Below are positions 7,714-16,993 of a stretch of 64,000 nt of DNA, in pieces. Each line of letters starts with the position of its first letter. The stretch's first letter is position 1. The notes beneath the pieces were generated by a model, which was not told the DNA's origin, did not search any database, and was given only the letters and a program-made list of their open reading frames with translations. Source of the stretch: Silicimonas sp963779765 (GTDB lineage: Bacteria > Pseudomonadota > Alphaproteobacteria > Rhodobacterales > Rhodobacteraceae); contig CAVZZP010000002.1 of NCBI GenBank assembly GCA_963779765.1, positions 62,001-126,000 on the forward strand, written 5' to 3'. Position numbers and translations under genes: made by a program.

Positions 7714-10173
7714 ATGCTGCGCCTCTTCCGCTGGCTGTTGCGCATCGTGACGGGCATCCTCGTTCTCGTGCTCCTCGCGGCGGTCGTGCTGTATTGGTTC
7801 TTCTCGCGCTCGATCCCCGAGTATTCGGGGACACTGACCGTCGCCGGCATCTCGGCACCCGTCGAGATCGTGCGGGACAACGCCGACGTCCCCCATATTT
7901 TCGGGGCGACGGATGAGGACGTCTACTTCGGCCTCGGTCTCGCTCATGCCCAGGACCGGCTGTGGCAGATGACCATGCTGCGGCGCACCGCGCAGGGCCG
8001 GCTGTCCGAGATCTTCGGCGCGCGGACGGCAAAGATTGACGAGTTGCTGCGGCGGTTCGACCTCTACGCCCTGTCCGTGAAGTCGCTCGAGGCGCAGGAC
8101 GACTATACCCGCACCGCGCTTGCCGCCTATGCCCGTGGGGTAAACGCCTGGCTCGACGAGGTGAATACAGGCGCGCGAGGTCGTGGTGCGCCCGAATTCT
8201 GGATCTTCGAGCCGTCGATCGCGCCCTGGCAGCCGGCCGACAGCATCGTCATCGGCAAGCTGATGGCGCTTCAGCTTTCTGGCCATCTTCAGACCGAGGT
8301 CCTTCGCGCCCGGGTCTCGCAGATGCTGCCCGACGAGCGTCTGGCCGACATCCTGCCAGACACGCCGGGGCCGGGAGTGGCCGCTCTTCCTGAATACGCC
8401 TCGCTCTTCGACGCGCCCTTGCCGACCTACGCGCAGGTGACCTGGCCGGATCGCCTGTCGCCGGTTGCGCCCCGCGGGATGGCGGGCGCCTCGAACGTCT
8501 GGGCCGCCGCTCCTTTCCGCTCGGCGGCTGGCGGGACGCTTCTGGCGAACGATCCTCACCTTGAACTCACGGCGCCCTCGATCTGGTACCTCGCGCGGCT
8601 GGAACTGGCCTCGGGCGGCGTGATCGGCGGCACGATCCCCGGCGCTCCCGTGGTTCTGGTCGGGCGGTCCGAAAAGCTGGGCTGGGGTCTCACCTCGTCC
8701 TATGCCGACGATCAGGACGTGTTCATCGAGAAGCTGAACCCGGACAATCCCGAGGAGGTTCTGACGCCGTCGGGCTGGAAGAAGATGGCGAAGCGCACCT
8801 CGCTCATCACCATCAAGGACGCGGATCCGATTACCCTCACGCTGCGCTGGACCGACAACGGACCGGTGCTGCCCGGTTCGCACTACGATCTCGCCGCGGT
8901 GACGCCGAGAGGGCATGTGGCTTCGCTTGGGTGGACCGCCCTTGGCCCGACGGACACGTCCGTGCAGGCGCTTCTGGGCGTGATGCGCGCCGGCACGGTC
9001 GACGAGGCACTGGACGCGGGGAGCGCCTTCGTCGCGCCGCCCCAGAACCTGACCGTCGTCGACAGCGAGCGGATCGGGATGAAGGTGATCGGCGCGCTGC
9101 CGCGCCGCGCCGCGCGTCACCAGACGCAAGGACGGATGCCCGCGCCCGGCTGGCTTGCCGAAAACCGTTGGCAAGGTCGGCTGTCGGACGAGTTAAATCC
9201 CAGGTTCGTCGATCCCGAAGGCGGCATCCTTGGCAACACCAACAACAAGGTCATCGACCGGCCCTTCCCGCTGCACATGTCTTTCGACTGGGGCGACACA
9301 CAGCGCATCCAGAGGTGGGAGCGCCTGATGCAGTCGCGCGAGGTCCACACCCGCGAAAGCTTCATCGAGGCGCAGCTCGACACCGTATCGATCACGGCGC
9401 GGACGCTGCTGCCGCTTGTCGCCCGCAATCTGTGGTTCACCGGAGAGGCGGCCGCCGAGGGCACGCCCGAACGACGACGCCGCGATGCGCTGGACCTGCT
9501 TGCAGGCTGGAACGGCGAGATGAACGAACACCTTCCCGAGCCGCTGATCTACATGGCGTGGATGCGGCGGCTTCAGGACAGGCTGATCCGCGACGAGCTC
9601 GGCACCCTCGCCGATGCCTTCCCGCATCTCGAGCCGATCTTCGTCGAGCGCGTGTTCCGCAACCGCGACGGGGCCTCGGTCTGGTGCGACGTGATCCAGT
9701 CGGCGCCCGAAGAGACCTGCACCGACATCGCGCGGCTGGCGCTCGACGACGCGCTTGTCTGGATCGACGAGACCTACGGCCAGTCACTGGAATCGCTGAG
9801 GTGGGGCGATGCGCACGAGGCCACGCACGATCATCCGGTCCTGGGCGACGTGGGCTGGTTCTCGTGGCTGGTGAACATCCGGCAGTCGACGAGCGGGGGC
9901 GACAACACGCTTCTGCGCGGGCTGACGTCGGGACGGGATCCGACTCCGTTCCAGAACACCCACGGCGCGGGCTACCGGGGCGTTTACGACTTCGCCGACC
10001 CCGACAGCTCGGTCTTCGTGATCTCTACCGGCCAGTCGGGCCATCCGCTCTCGCGGCACTACGACGATTTGGGAGAGCTGTGGCGGCGGGGGGAATACAT
10101 CCCGATGACGCTCGACCCCGAACTGGCGCGCGCTGGCGCCGAAGGGATCACGCGCCTCGAGCCGGCGGAGTGA
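7714..10173 (+). CDS. Penicillin acylase family protein (N-terminal nucleophile amidase, S45)
   Basis: An 819-residue precursor with an N-terminal membrane anchor (residues about 8-31). After the alpha part (VPHIFGATDEDVYFGLGLAHAQDRLWQM) comes the autocleavage site GASNVWA, with the nucleophile Ser260 becoming the first residue of the beta chain. Later blocks (NDPHLELTAPSIWYLARL, GAPVVLVGRSEKLGWGLTSS, GNTNNKV) match S45 hydrolases such as penicillin and acyl-homoserine-lactone acylases. The ATG at 7714 is chosen because it begins the anchor; the open frame upstream runs over the divergent gene's 5' end. It acts in the periplasm. Quorum-quenching versus other amide hydrolysis cannot be decided. 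Confidence 0.88.
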   Translation: MLRLFRWLLRIVTGILVLVLLAAVVLYWFFSRSIPEYSGTLTVAGISAPVEIVRDNADVPHIFGATDEDVYFGLGLAHAQDRLWQMTMLRRTAQGRLSEIFGARTAKIDELLRRFDLYALSVKSLEAQDDYTRTALAAYARGVNAWLDEVNTGARGRGAPEFWIFEPSIAPWQPADSIVIGKLMALQLSGHLQTEVLRARVSQMLPDERLADILPDTPGPGVAALPEYASLFDAPLPTYAQVTWPDRLSPVAPRGMAGASNVWAAAPFRSAAGGTLLANDPHLELTAPSIWYLARLELASGGVIGGTIPGAPVVLVGRSEKLGWGLTSSYADDQDVFIEKLNPDNPEEVLTPSGWKKMAKRTSLITIKDADPITLTLRWTDNGPVLPGSHYDLAAVTPRGHVASLGWTALGPTDTSVQALLGVMRAGTVDEALDAGSAFVAPPQNLTVVDSERIGMKVIGALPRRAARHQTQGRMPAPGWLAENRWQGRLSDELNPRFVDPEGGILGNTNNKVIDRPFPLHMSFDWGDTQRIQRWERLMQSREVHTRESFIEAQLDTVSITARTLLPLVARNLWFTGEAAAEGTPERRRRDALDLLAGWNGEMNEHLPEPLIYMAWMRRLQDRLIRDELGTLADAFPHLEPIFVERVFRNRDGASVWCDVIQSAPEETCTDIARLALDDALVWIDETYGQSLESLRWGDAHEATHDHPVLGDVGWFSWLVNIRQSTSGGDNTLLRGLTSGRDPTPFQNTHGAGYRGVYDFADPDSSVFVISTGQSGHPLSRHYDDLGELWRRGEYIPMTLDPELARAGAEGITRLEPAE

Positions 10174-10230
10174 GGGGCGCTGCCCTTCGGCCCCCGTGGG
10201 GCCCCACCCCGGAGTATGTCTTGACAGAAG
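10171..10230 (+). repeat. GC-rich intergenic repeat, copy 3
   Basis: It starts at the stop codon of the acylase gene: GAGGGGCGCTGCCC, a CCCCGTGGGG hairpin, then CACCCCGGAGTATG. It fills nearly the whole 61-base space between the acylase and convergent hflX, and may serve as a two-way 3' end (inference). Confidence 0.6.
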
Positions 10231-10234
10231 AACG

Positions 10235-11512
10235 TCAGAGCTGCGCGAAGCGGGCCGCCTGGATCGCGGACCATGACACGTCGAGGCGCCATCCGTCCTC
10301 GGTTTCGTCCTCGTTCGTGACGACCCCCTGCTCGTAGAGCCAGGCCCGCTTGCGGCCATCGTCGTGCGCGATGTCGAGGCTCTCTTGCCGGCGGTCTTCA
10401 TCCAGGGCGGCTTCGACGATCGGCAACAGGGTGGAAAGTCCGTCGTCGGTCAGCGCCGAGGTGACGATGGTGTCCTCGCGCCGTTCGGCCGCGTTGCGCA
10501 AAGGCTCCTGCGCCTCGGGCGGCAGGCGGTCGATCTTGTTCCAGACCTCGATCATGCGACGATCCTGCCCGACGCCCAGGTCGGACAGGACCGAAAGGAC
10601 ATCGTCGCGCTGCTCTTCGGTCTGGGGATGCGAGATGTCGCGGACGTGGAGGATGATGTCAGCGGCCAGCACCTCTTCGAGGGTGGCGCGGAAGGCGGCG
10701 ACGAGTTGCGTCGGCAGGTCCGAAATGAAGCCCACGGTGTCGGAGAGGATCGCCGGTCGGCCCGAAGGCAGCTTCACCGACCGCATCGTGGGATCGAGCG
10801 TGGCGAAAAGCATGTCCTTCGCCAGAACGTCGGCACCCGTGAGCCGGTTGAATATCGTAGACTTTCCTGCGTTCGTATAGCCCACCAGCGCCACGATCGG
10901 GAACGGCACCTTGGCGCGTGCGGCCCGGTGCAGCGCGCGGGTCTTCACCACCTTCTCGAGCTGCCGCTTCAGACGCACGAGCTGGTCGTCGATGGCGCGG
11001 CGGTCGGCCTCGATCTGCGTTTCGCCGGGGCCTCCGACGAAGCCGAGCCCGCCCCTCTGGCGTTCGAGGTGGGTCCAGGCACGGACAAGCCGCGTGCGCT
11101 GGTAGCTGAGCGCCGCCATCTCGACCTGCAGGACACCTTCGCGCGTGGCGGCGCGGTCCGAGAAGATTTCGAGGATCAGCCCGGTCCGGTCGAGTAGCTT
11201 GACCGACCATTCCTTCTCGAGGTTGCGCTGCTGCACGGGTGTCACCGGCCCGTCCACCAGAACGAGTTCGACCTCATCCGCCTTGATGCGCGCGGCCAGC
11301 TCCTCGACCTTGCCGGTGCCGAACAGTTTACCCGGCTGCGGCTTCTTCAGCCGGATGACCTCGGCGCCCACGACCTGAAGCCCCGGCAAGGCGGCGGCAA
11401 GCGCCACGGCCTCGTCCAGGGCATAGCCGGCATCGCGCCGGTCAGGATCGCCGGTGATGTCGGGGTGAAGGACGAGTGCCCGCGTGTTGGACCGGTCGTC
11501 CGAGTGTTCCAC
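10235..11512 (-). CDS. hflX: Ribosome-associated GTPase HflX
   Basis: A 425-residue GTPase that binds the 50S subunit and rescues stalled ribosomes. The N-terminal HflX domain contains GKVEELAARI and VDGPVTPVQQRNLE; the GGLGFVGGPGETQIEADRR linker precedes the G domain, whose Walker A is GYTNAGKST at 211-219 and G3 is SDTVGF. The start is GTG at 11512, only two bases after the hfq stop at 11515, so expression is coupled with hfq. The hfq-hflX order is the usual alphaproteobacterial one. Confidence 0.95.
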   Translation of the reverse strand: MEHSDDRSNTRALVLHPDITGDPDRRDAGYALDEAVALAAALPGLQVVGAEVIRLKKPQPGKLFGTGKVEELAARIKADEVELVLVDGPVTPVQQRNLEKEWSVKLLDRTGLILEIFSDRAATREGVLQVEMAALSYQRTRLVRAWTHLERQRGGLGFVGGPGETQIEADRRAIDDQLVRLKRQLEKVVKTRALHRAARAKVPFPIVALVGYTNAGKSTIFNRLTGADVLAKDMLFATLDPTMRSVKLPSGRPAILSDTVGFISDLPTQLVAAFRATLEEVLAADIILHVRDISHPQTEEQRDDVLSVLSDLGVGQDRRMIEVWNKIDRLPPEAQEPLRNAAERREDTIVTSALTDDGLSTLLPIVEAALDEDRRQESLDIAHDDGRKRAWLYEQGVVTNEDETEDGWRLDVSWSAIQAARFAQL

Positions 11513-11514
11513 CC

Positions 11515-11748
11515 CTATTCTTCACCTTCGTAGAGCGAGATCGGCTGTGCCGGCATGATGGTGGAGATCGCGTGTTTGTAGACGAGCTGCGACTGACCGT
11601 CCCTGCGCAGCAGAACGCAGAAATTGTCGAACCAGGTGATGACGCCCTGAAGTTTGACGCCGTTGATGAGAAAAATCGTTACAGGAACCTTCGTCTTCCT
11701 GACGTGGTTCAGAAATGCGTCCTGCAAATTCTGTCTGTCCGAAGCCAT
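11515..11748 (-). CDS. hfq: RNA chaperone Hfq
   Basis: A 77-residue Sm-like protein that pairs small RNAs with mRNAs as a hexamer. Sm1 (VPVTIFLINGVKLQGVITWF) and Sm2 (QSQLVYKHAISTIMPAQP) are both present, including the YKHA motif that binds U-rich 3' ends. The short acidic C-terminal tail is typical of alphaproteobacteria. It is transcribed with hflX. Confidence 0.97.
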   Translation of the reverse strand: MASDRQNLQDAFLNHVRKTKVPVTIFLINGVKLQGVITWFDNFCVLLRRDGQSQLVYKHAISTIMPAQPISLYEGEE

Positions 11749-11887
11749 GTTTCATAGCCTTCTTATTGCGGTCGTTGATCGACCGACCCTTCGTGGTGAT
11801 GCGATATTAGGGGGAGATTTGCCATGTGCCACCCCCAATTGAGATCGTGGGGGCCGGATTATGGTGGATTTGCCGCGCCTTGCGGCA

Positions 11888-13393
11888 TCAACGCCAGAAT
11901 TCGGGGTTGAGGAGCGCGATAATCGCCAGTGCCTCGAGCCGACCGAGGATCATCGCGGCGCACATGATACCCTTCGTCGCCTCCGAGTAGGCCGCGAGGT
12001 CGAGGGGCTCGCCCCCCGCCACCGCGGTCAGGGGACCGGTCGTCGACAGCGTGGCGATGGTCAGGATCATCGCCTCTTCGAAGTCCATGCGGCCGACCAG
12101 GGTGAAAGCCCCGACCACCAGCGCGATGGAGATGGCGAAAAGCATGAAGAACACCCAGGCCGCATAGGCGCCCTGACGCCGGAAGCGCCGGCCGTGCCGT
12201 CCCGAGCCGCCGACCGAGCGGGGATGAACGAGCTTTTCCATCTCGCGAAGGCCATGCTGATAAAGCGAAAACACTCGGAGAAGCTTGACGCCGCCCGCCG
12301 TGGTGGCCACGCCGCCACCAAAGACCGCGAGCCCGACGAGCAGGACGCCGGGCGAGCTGACCCCCGACCAAAGCTGCGCCGTGTCCCAGTCGGCCGCGAC
12401 GAAGCCGGTGGTCGTCAGGAAGGACATCACGGTGAACATCGTACCCCAGATGCTGCGAATGCCTTCGAGAACCTCAAGCTCGGTCCCCTCCTCGAAGCTG
12501 ACGACCCAGTGGCGCAGGAACAGAAGCACGGCGAGCGTCCCGGTGATCGCGAGGCCCAGACGGATCTCGGGGTCCTGCCAGAGACTTCGCACGCCCTCCG
12601 GGCGCTCGTCCGACACGAAGGTCAAGCGCGACAGGGCGAAGACGAGAAAGAGGAAGACGATGAACTCGCCGACATAGCCCGATCCGGCGGGTTCGAGACC
12701 TCCCAAGACCGAGATGCCCGAGGTCGAGAGCGTCGACATCGAATGCACCAGCCCCACGATGGCGCGGTCGCCCGAGACGACAAGTGCGATCCAGAGGGCG
12801 ACGGTCAGGCCCAGATAGACCGGAAACAGCCGCGCTCCGACGCGCCGGATGCGCTCGGACGGCTCGGCGGTGCGGCGGCTTTCGCGCGCGCCCTGCCCGA
12901 TTTCGGCGGCCGAGGTCAGTTCGAATCCGCCGAGGTTCAGGGGCGCCATGATCGCGATGGCGGTCACCCAGACGAAGAAGCCGCCCATCCAGCCGACCAG
13001 AGCGCGCCAGAAATGCACCGCGTCCGGCAGCCGCTCGGGTGCGAAGAGCGTCGCACCCGTCGTCGTCAAGCTCGACACCATCTCGACGTAGGCGTTGAGG
13101 AAGCTCGTGTCCGGGACGGCCTCCGAGACGGGCACCGCCAACATTACCGGCAGCACGGCATAGCACGCCACGATCGAGATCAGGTGGCTTCGCCCCTGCC
13201 GGCGGATCCTGATGTTGGCCGTGGCCAGCGCGACCATGCCGAACAGCATGATGAAAAGAACCGACGGGTAGAAGAACGCTCGCGCCGTCTCGTTGTCGTT
13301 GACGACCGAGGCATAGATGGCGGGCACCATCATCGCGGCCGCGCCGATCCCCATGAGGATGACGATGAAGGGCAGATCGTAGAAGCGGCTCAT
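11888..13393 (-). CDS. trkH: Trk potassium uptake system membrane subunit TrkH
   Basis: A 501-residue inner-membrane K+ channel subunit. The four pore repeats are visible as SLTTTGATLF, STLSTSGISVLGG, SFLTTTGFVAADW and ATLSTTGPLTAVAGG, each with the selectivity-filter glycine. The ATG at 13393 overlaps the trkA stop by one base (TGATG). The reading frame stays open far upstream through trkA, but that is antiframe noise and is not part of the protein. TrkA is its cytoplasmic gating partner. Confidence 0.95.
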   Translation of the reverse strand: MSRFYDLPFIVILMGIGAAAMMVPAIYASVVNDNETARAFFYPSVLFIMLFGMVALATANIRIRRQGRSHLISIVACYAVLPVMLAVPVSEAVPDTSFLNAYVEMVSSLTTTGATLFAPERLPDAVHFWRALVGWMGGFFVWVTAIAIMAPLNLGGFELTSAAEIGQGARESRRTAEPSERIRRVGARLFPVYLGLTVALWIALVVSGDRAIVGLVHSMSTLSTSGISVLGGLEPAGSGYVGEFIVFLFLVFALSRLTFVSDERPEGVRSLWQDPEIRLGLAITGTLAVLLFLRHWVVSFEEGTELEVLEGIRSIWGTMFTVMSFLTTTGFVAADWDTAQLWSGVSSPGVLLVGLAVFGGGVATTAGGVKLLRVFSLYQHGLREMEKLVHPRSVGGSGRHGRRFRRQGAYAAWVFFMLFAISIALVVGAFTLVGRMDFEEAMILTIATLSTTGPLTAVAGGEPLDLAAYSEATKGIMCAAMILGRLEALAIIALLNPEFWR

Positions 13394-14769
13394 CAGAAGA
13401 AGTCGATCGAGACCTGGAACAGGCGCTCGACCTCGGGAACGTCGGCGGCGAGTGCGAAGACGACGATGACGTCCCCCTCGTCGATCCTCAGATCGCCCGT
13501 CGGCTTGACCACCTCGCCGTTCTTCATCACGGCGCCGACAAGCACGCCCTCGGGGAACTCGATGTCGCGGATCAGGCGCCCTGCCAGCGGCGAAGGCGAG
13601 AGGATCTGCGCCTCGATCACTTCGGCCTCGGCGTCGCCGATGGAATAGACGCTGCGCACCCGCCCGTGCCGAATGTGGCGCAGGATCGAGCTGACCGTGG
13701 TGGCGCGCGGGTTGATGTAAGCGTCGATCGCGAGTGGCTCCATCAGGGGGATCAGCGTCGGATCGTTGATCAGCGCGATGGCCATGGGGCAGCCAAGCTG
13801 CTTGGCGCGCACGCTGGCCAGAAGGTTGGTGTTGTCGTCGTCGGTGACGGCGAGGATGGCGTCGGCCCGGTCGATCCCCGCTTCGTTCAGCAGGTCCATG
13901 TTCATTCCGTCGCCATGCAGAACGATCGTCCGTTCCAGCGCGTCCGCGGCACGCTCGGCGTTGGCGCGGTTCTTCTCGATCACGCGGGCGCGCAGACGCT
14001 CGGCCCGGCCTTCCAGTGCGCGGGCGACGGCGAGGCCGACGTTGCCGCCGCCAAGGATCACCACGCGTTCTTGGCGGTGGACCGTCTTGCCGAAGATCTC
14101 GAACGTCCGGGTGATGTCCTGGAAGTGGGCCATCACATAGACCTGATCCTCGGGGAAAAGCTGGTCGCCCGGTTCGGGTGCGAAAAGTTTGCCGTTGCGG
14201 CGGACACCGACCACGATCGCGCGAAGGGTCGAGAACAGATCGGTGAGCTGCCTCAGGGGCGTGTTCACCACCGGGCAGTTCTCGTCGAGCTGAATTCCCA
14301 GAAGCTGTGCCTTCCCCTCGAGGAACATCTCGGTGTCGAAGGCCGCTGGCGCGTTCAGCCGGCGAAGGGCGGCCTCGGCCACCTCGCGCTCGGGCGAGAT
14401 CACGACATCGATCGGCATGTGGTCGCGTCGGTAGAGGTCGGAATAGATCGCCGTCAGGTAACTTTGCGCGCGAAGCCGCGCGATCTTGCGGGGCACCTCG
14501 AAGATCGAGTGCGCGACCTGGCAGGTGACCATGTTCACCTCGTCCGAATAGGTCGCGGCGATGATCATGTCCGCGTCTCGGGCGCCGGCGCGCTCGAGCA
14601 CGTCGGGATAGCTGGCGTGACCGGCGATCCCCTGGACGTCCAGCGCATCGGTCGCGCGGCGCACCAGTTCGGCGTTGTTGTCGACGACGGTGACGTCGTT
14701 CCTTTCGCCGGAAAGGTGCCGCGCGATCTGCCAACCGACCTGACCCGCGCCGCAGATGATGACCTTCAT
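13393..14769 (-). CDS. trkA: Trk potassium uptake system NAD-binding regulator TrkA
   Basis: A 458-residue cytosolic protein with two RCK repeats. The first Rossmann motif is GAGQVG at 7-12 and the second is GGGNVG at 240-245; each is followed by a TrkA-C domain (about 150-220 and 370-455). It gates TrkH in response to nucleotides. It is first in the trkA-trkH unit. The divergent DUF7282 gene starts 212 bases away, so both promoters lie in 14770-14981. Confidence 0.95.
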   Translation of the reverse strand: MKVIICGAGQVGWQIARHLSGERNDVTVVDNNAELVRRATDALDVQGIAGHASYPDVLERAGARDADMIIAATYSDEVNMVTCQVAHSIFEVPRKIARLRAQSYLTAIYSDLYRRDHMPIDVVISPEREVAEAALRRLNAPAAFDTEMFLEGKAQLLGIQLDENCPVVNTPLRQLTDLFSTLRAIVVGVRRNGKLFAPEPGDQLFPEDQVYVMAHFQDITRTFEIFGKTVHRQERVVILGGGNVGLAVARALEGRAERLRARVIEKNRANAERAADALERTIVLHGDGMNMDLLNEAGIDRADAILAVTDDDNTNLLASVRAKQLGCPMAIALINDPTLIPLMEPLAIDAYINPRATTVSSILRHIRHGRVRSVYSIGDAEAEVIEAQILSPSPLAGRLIRDIEFPEGVLVGAVMKNGEVVKPTGDLRIDEGDVIVVFALAADVPEVERLFQVSIDFF

Positions 14770-14981
14770 GAAGGGCCCCTTGCCGCCTTCCGTCGCGCCT
14801 CTGTGGCATGGGGCATCGCCGTGATCAAGCTCGCATAGCTTGGCGGCCTCGTGACCGTCGAAAATTTCCGCCGTATTTCAGACGGTTGCGGAGACAAGTG
14901 CGGCATTTGCCCAGGCGTCCGAAACTCTATCCCGTCGAACCGCGTGGGTGGAACAGTGAATACAAACAAAGGACACCGCAC

Positions 14982-15398
14982 ATGAAAACCCTTTCGATCG
15001 CCGCACTCGCCCTCACCGCCACGGCCGGCGTGGCCCTGGCCGCTGCCCATGCGATGAACCCGGCTGTTATGGCCGCCGACCAGGACGTGTCCAACGGCAT
15101 CGTCTCGGCAGAGATGATCACCGCTATGGAGAACGGCTGGTTGGTCGTTCACCGCACCGACGCCGAGATGAAGCCGGGTCCCGTCGTGGGTTATGCGCCC
15201 CTGCGTGCCGGTGAGAACACGGACGTCGCCGCCATCCTTCAGGAAGAGGTGGCCCCGGGCGAGATGCTGATGCTCATGGTTCACTCGGAAGCCGGTGGCA
15301 TGTCGACCGGCGTCTTCGAATATACGCTCGGCGCCACGGAAGACGGTCCGATCCGCGTCGACGACCAACTCGTGATGCAGGTCATCACCGCCCAATAA
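14982..15398 (+). CDS. Secreted DUF7282-type protein upstream of an ECF sigma factor
   Basis: A 138-residue exported protein with a signal peptide (about residues 1-21, cleavage near AAHA). The mature part, DQDVSNGIVSAEMITAMENG through GWLVVHRTDAEMKPGPVVGY and APGEMLMLMVHSE, resembles the DUF7282 domain found in envelope proteins of archaea and proteobacteria; the function is unknown. An AAAGGA ribosome site sits eight bases before the ATG. A hairpin follows, then the sigma/anti-sigma pair on the same strand. A role as target or signal partner of that pair is inference from position only. Confidence 0.7.
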   Translation: MKTLSIAALALTATAGVALAAAHAMNPAVMAADQDVSNGIVSAEMITAMENGWLVVHRTDAEMKPGPVVGYAPLRAGENTDVAAILQEEVAPGEMLMLMVHSEAGGMSTGVFEYTLGATEDGPIRVDDQLVMQVITAQ

Positions 15399-15413
15399 CT
15401 CGAGCAGAGCTTC

Positions 15414-15446
15414 GCGGGCGGTTCCGGCACGGCTGGAACCGCCCGC
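15414..15446 (+). terminator. Perfect 12-bp inverted repeat after the DUF7282 gene
   Basis: GCGGGCGGTTCC at 15414-15425 pairs perfectly with GGAACCGCCCGC at 15435-15446 across a nine-base loop. No T tract follows, so it could attenuate rather than fully stop transcription into the sigma gene. Confidence 0.5.
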
Positions 15447-15542
15447 AAGATTCCGGGCCGACAACCGCCATGACGGTTGCGCCCCCCCGAAGTCCAAGGC
15501 ACCCTTGCGCGAGACGCGGCGGTACGAAGGAACGGGCCAACC

Positions 15543-16085
15543 ATGACCCCACAAGACCGGATCGAAGCCCTTATCGCCCGCGTGGCACTGGGAGAAAGAT
15601 CCGCATTTTCAGAACTTTATGACGCGACAAGCGGGAAACTTCTCGGCGTTTGCCTGCGTGTGTTAAACGACCGCGCAGCCGCCGAGGACGCCATGCAGGA
15701 CGCTTACGTCAAAATCTGGAAGAAGGCCGACCGATATCAGGTCAACGGCCTGTCTCCGATGACGTGGCTCATCACCATCGCGCGCAACACCGCCATCGAC
15801 CGGCTGCGTGCGCGGCGACCCGAATCCGCGACCGAGGCGATGCTCGACACCCTTCCCTCGCCGCGCCGTTCGCCCGAGGGGGACGTCATCGCGGCGTCCG
15901 AGGCGCAGCGGATAGTTGACTGCATGGACGAATTGGCCGAGGACCGCCGCGCGGCGGTTACCGGCGCCTATCTGAACGGCCAGAGCTATGCCGACCTGGC
16001 GTCACGCTTCGACGTGCCGCTCAACACCATGAGAACATGGCTGCGCCGCAGCCTGATCTCGCTGAGGGAGTGCCTGTCCCGATGA
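15543..16085 (+). CDS. ECF RNA polymerase sigma factor (SigK-like)
   Basis: A 180-residue sigma-70-family ECF factor. Region 2 contains FSELYDATSGKLLGVCLRVLNDRAAAEDAMQDAYVKIWKKA and the WLITIARNTAIDRLR end; region 4 contains the helix-turn-helix LNGQSYADLASRFDVPLNTMRTWLRRSL. It pairs with the RskA-type anti-sigma gene that overlaps its stop, which is the usual SigK/RskA arrangement. Both probably respond to an envelope or oxidative signal (inference from the family). Confidence 0.9.
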   Translation: MTPQDRIEALIARVALGERSAFSELYDATSGKLLGVCLRVLNDRAAAEDAMQDAYVKIWKKADRYQVNGLSPMTWLITIARNTAIDRLRARRPESATEAMLDTLPSPRRSPEGDVIAASEAQRIVDCMDELAEDRRAAVTGAYLNGQSYADLASRFDVPLNTMRTWLRRSLISLRECLSR

Positions 16086-16765
16086 TGCCCTCCGACCTTC
16101 CGGAAGATGACGCGATCCTCGCGGCGGAACTGGCGCTCGGCCTTCTCGACGGGGACGAGGCCCGCGCCGCCGAGGCACGCGCGCTGACCGAACCGGCCTT
16201 CGCCCAGGAGGTGACCTTCTGGCAGGCCCGTCTTGCCGATCTGGCCTCCGACGTCGCCCCGGTTCAACCGTCCACCGCCGCACGCCGGCAACTTCTCGCC
16301 CGTGTCTTCGGGCATGAGCAGAAGCAGGGATGGCTGGCGCGCGCCGGGTTCTGGCAGGCTACCGCCGCCGCCTCGCTCGCCTTGGCCGCGGTTCTGGGAT
16401 ACGAGGTCGCCACGCAGGTGCGCGTTCCGATCCTCTATGCCACCGTGCTCACCTCGGAGGATGGGGCGCTGCGGGTGCTCGCAGTCTATGACAGCGTGAC
16501 CGGACACATCCGCGTCACGCGCACCGACGGCTCTGCCGCGCCGGGCCGCGATCTGGAGCTCTGGGCGATTGCCGATGGTGCAGCTCCCGTCCCCGTGGGC
16601 CTATTGCCGGACGACGCCGCTCGCGCGGGCTACGAGGTTCCCGAGTCAGTCCGCAGCGCGCTCGAAGGTCTGACGCTGGCGATCTCGGACGAGCCCGACG
16701 GCGGATCCCCGACGGGCCAGCCCACGGGAGAAATCCTGTCGGCGGCAGGCGTCGAGGAAATCTGA
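16082..16765 (+). CDS. RskA-type anti-sigma factor, membrane anchored
   Basis: A 227-residue protein overlapping the sigma stop by four bases (ATGA). The N-terminal anti-sigma part starts DDAILAAELALGLLDGDEARAAEARAL and includes the FAQEVTFWQARLADL segment. One membrane helix lies near residues 92-112 (FWQATAAASLALAAVLGYEV). The periplasmic C-terminal half (YATVLTSEDGALRVLAVYD, DLELWAIADGAAPVPVGLL) is the RskA C-terminal domain. It should hold the sigma factor inactive at the inner membrane. Confidence 0.88.
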   Translation: MMPSDLPEDDAILAAELALGLLDGDEARAAEARALTEPAFAQEVTFWQARLADLASDVAPVQPSTAARRQLLARVFGHEQKQGWLARAGFWQATAAASLALAAVLGYEVATQVRVPILYATVLTSEDGALRVLAVYDSVTGHIRVTRTDGSAAPGRDLELWAIADGAAPVPVGLLPDDAARAGYEVPESVRSALEGLTLAISDEPDGGSPTGQPTGEILSAAGVEEI

Positions 16766-16993
16766 TCGAAGCGTGAAACCCGGGGGCACCGCCTCTCGTG
16801 GCTCCTCTCGGGTCGGCCCTGCGGACCGGCCCTACGTGTGCGAGTGCCCCCTGTCCCCTGGCAGGGGCGTCCCCTGGCGGCGTCTTTGCCCGGTGTCCTA
16901 GGTTCCTCCGAAGGCGCCGGGTCGCCGGGGGGCGGAATAAGCCGTCGCGCCTCCGGGTCTCAGCGTCTAGGGTTCCCGGAAACGGAGGACCGC

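Noticed and set aside
11861..13648. Long plus-strand frame opposite trkH
   Set aside because: Antiframe of trkH; charged low-complexity sequence.
13393..14809. N-terminal extension of TrkH giving a 973-residue protein
   Set aside because: The extension is the trkA region in another frame; TrkH family sequence begins at the ATG at 13393.
15414..15446. Full rho-independent terminator
   Set aside because: The stem is perfect but no T run follows, so complete termination is not supported.
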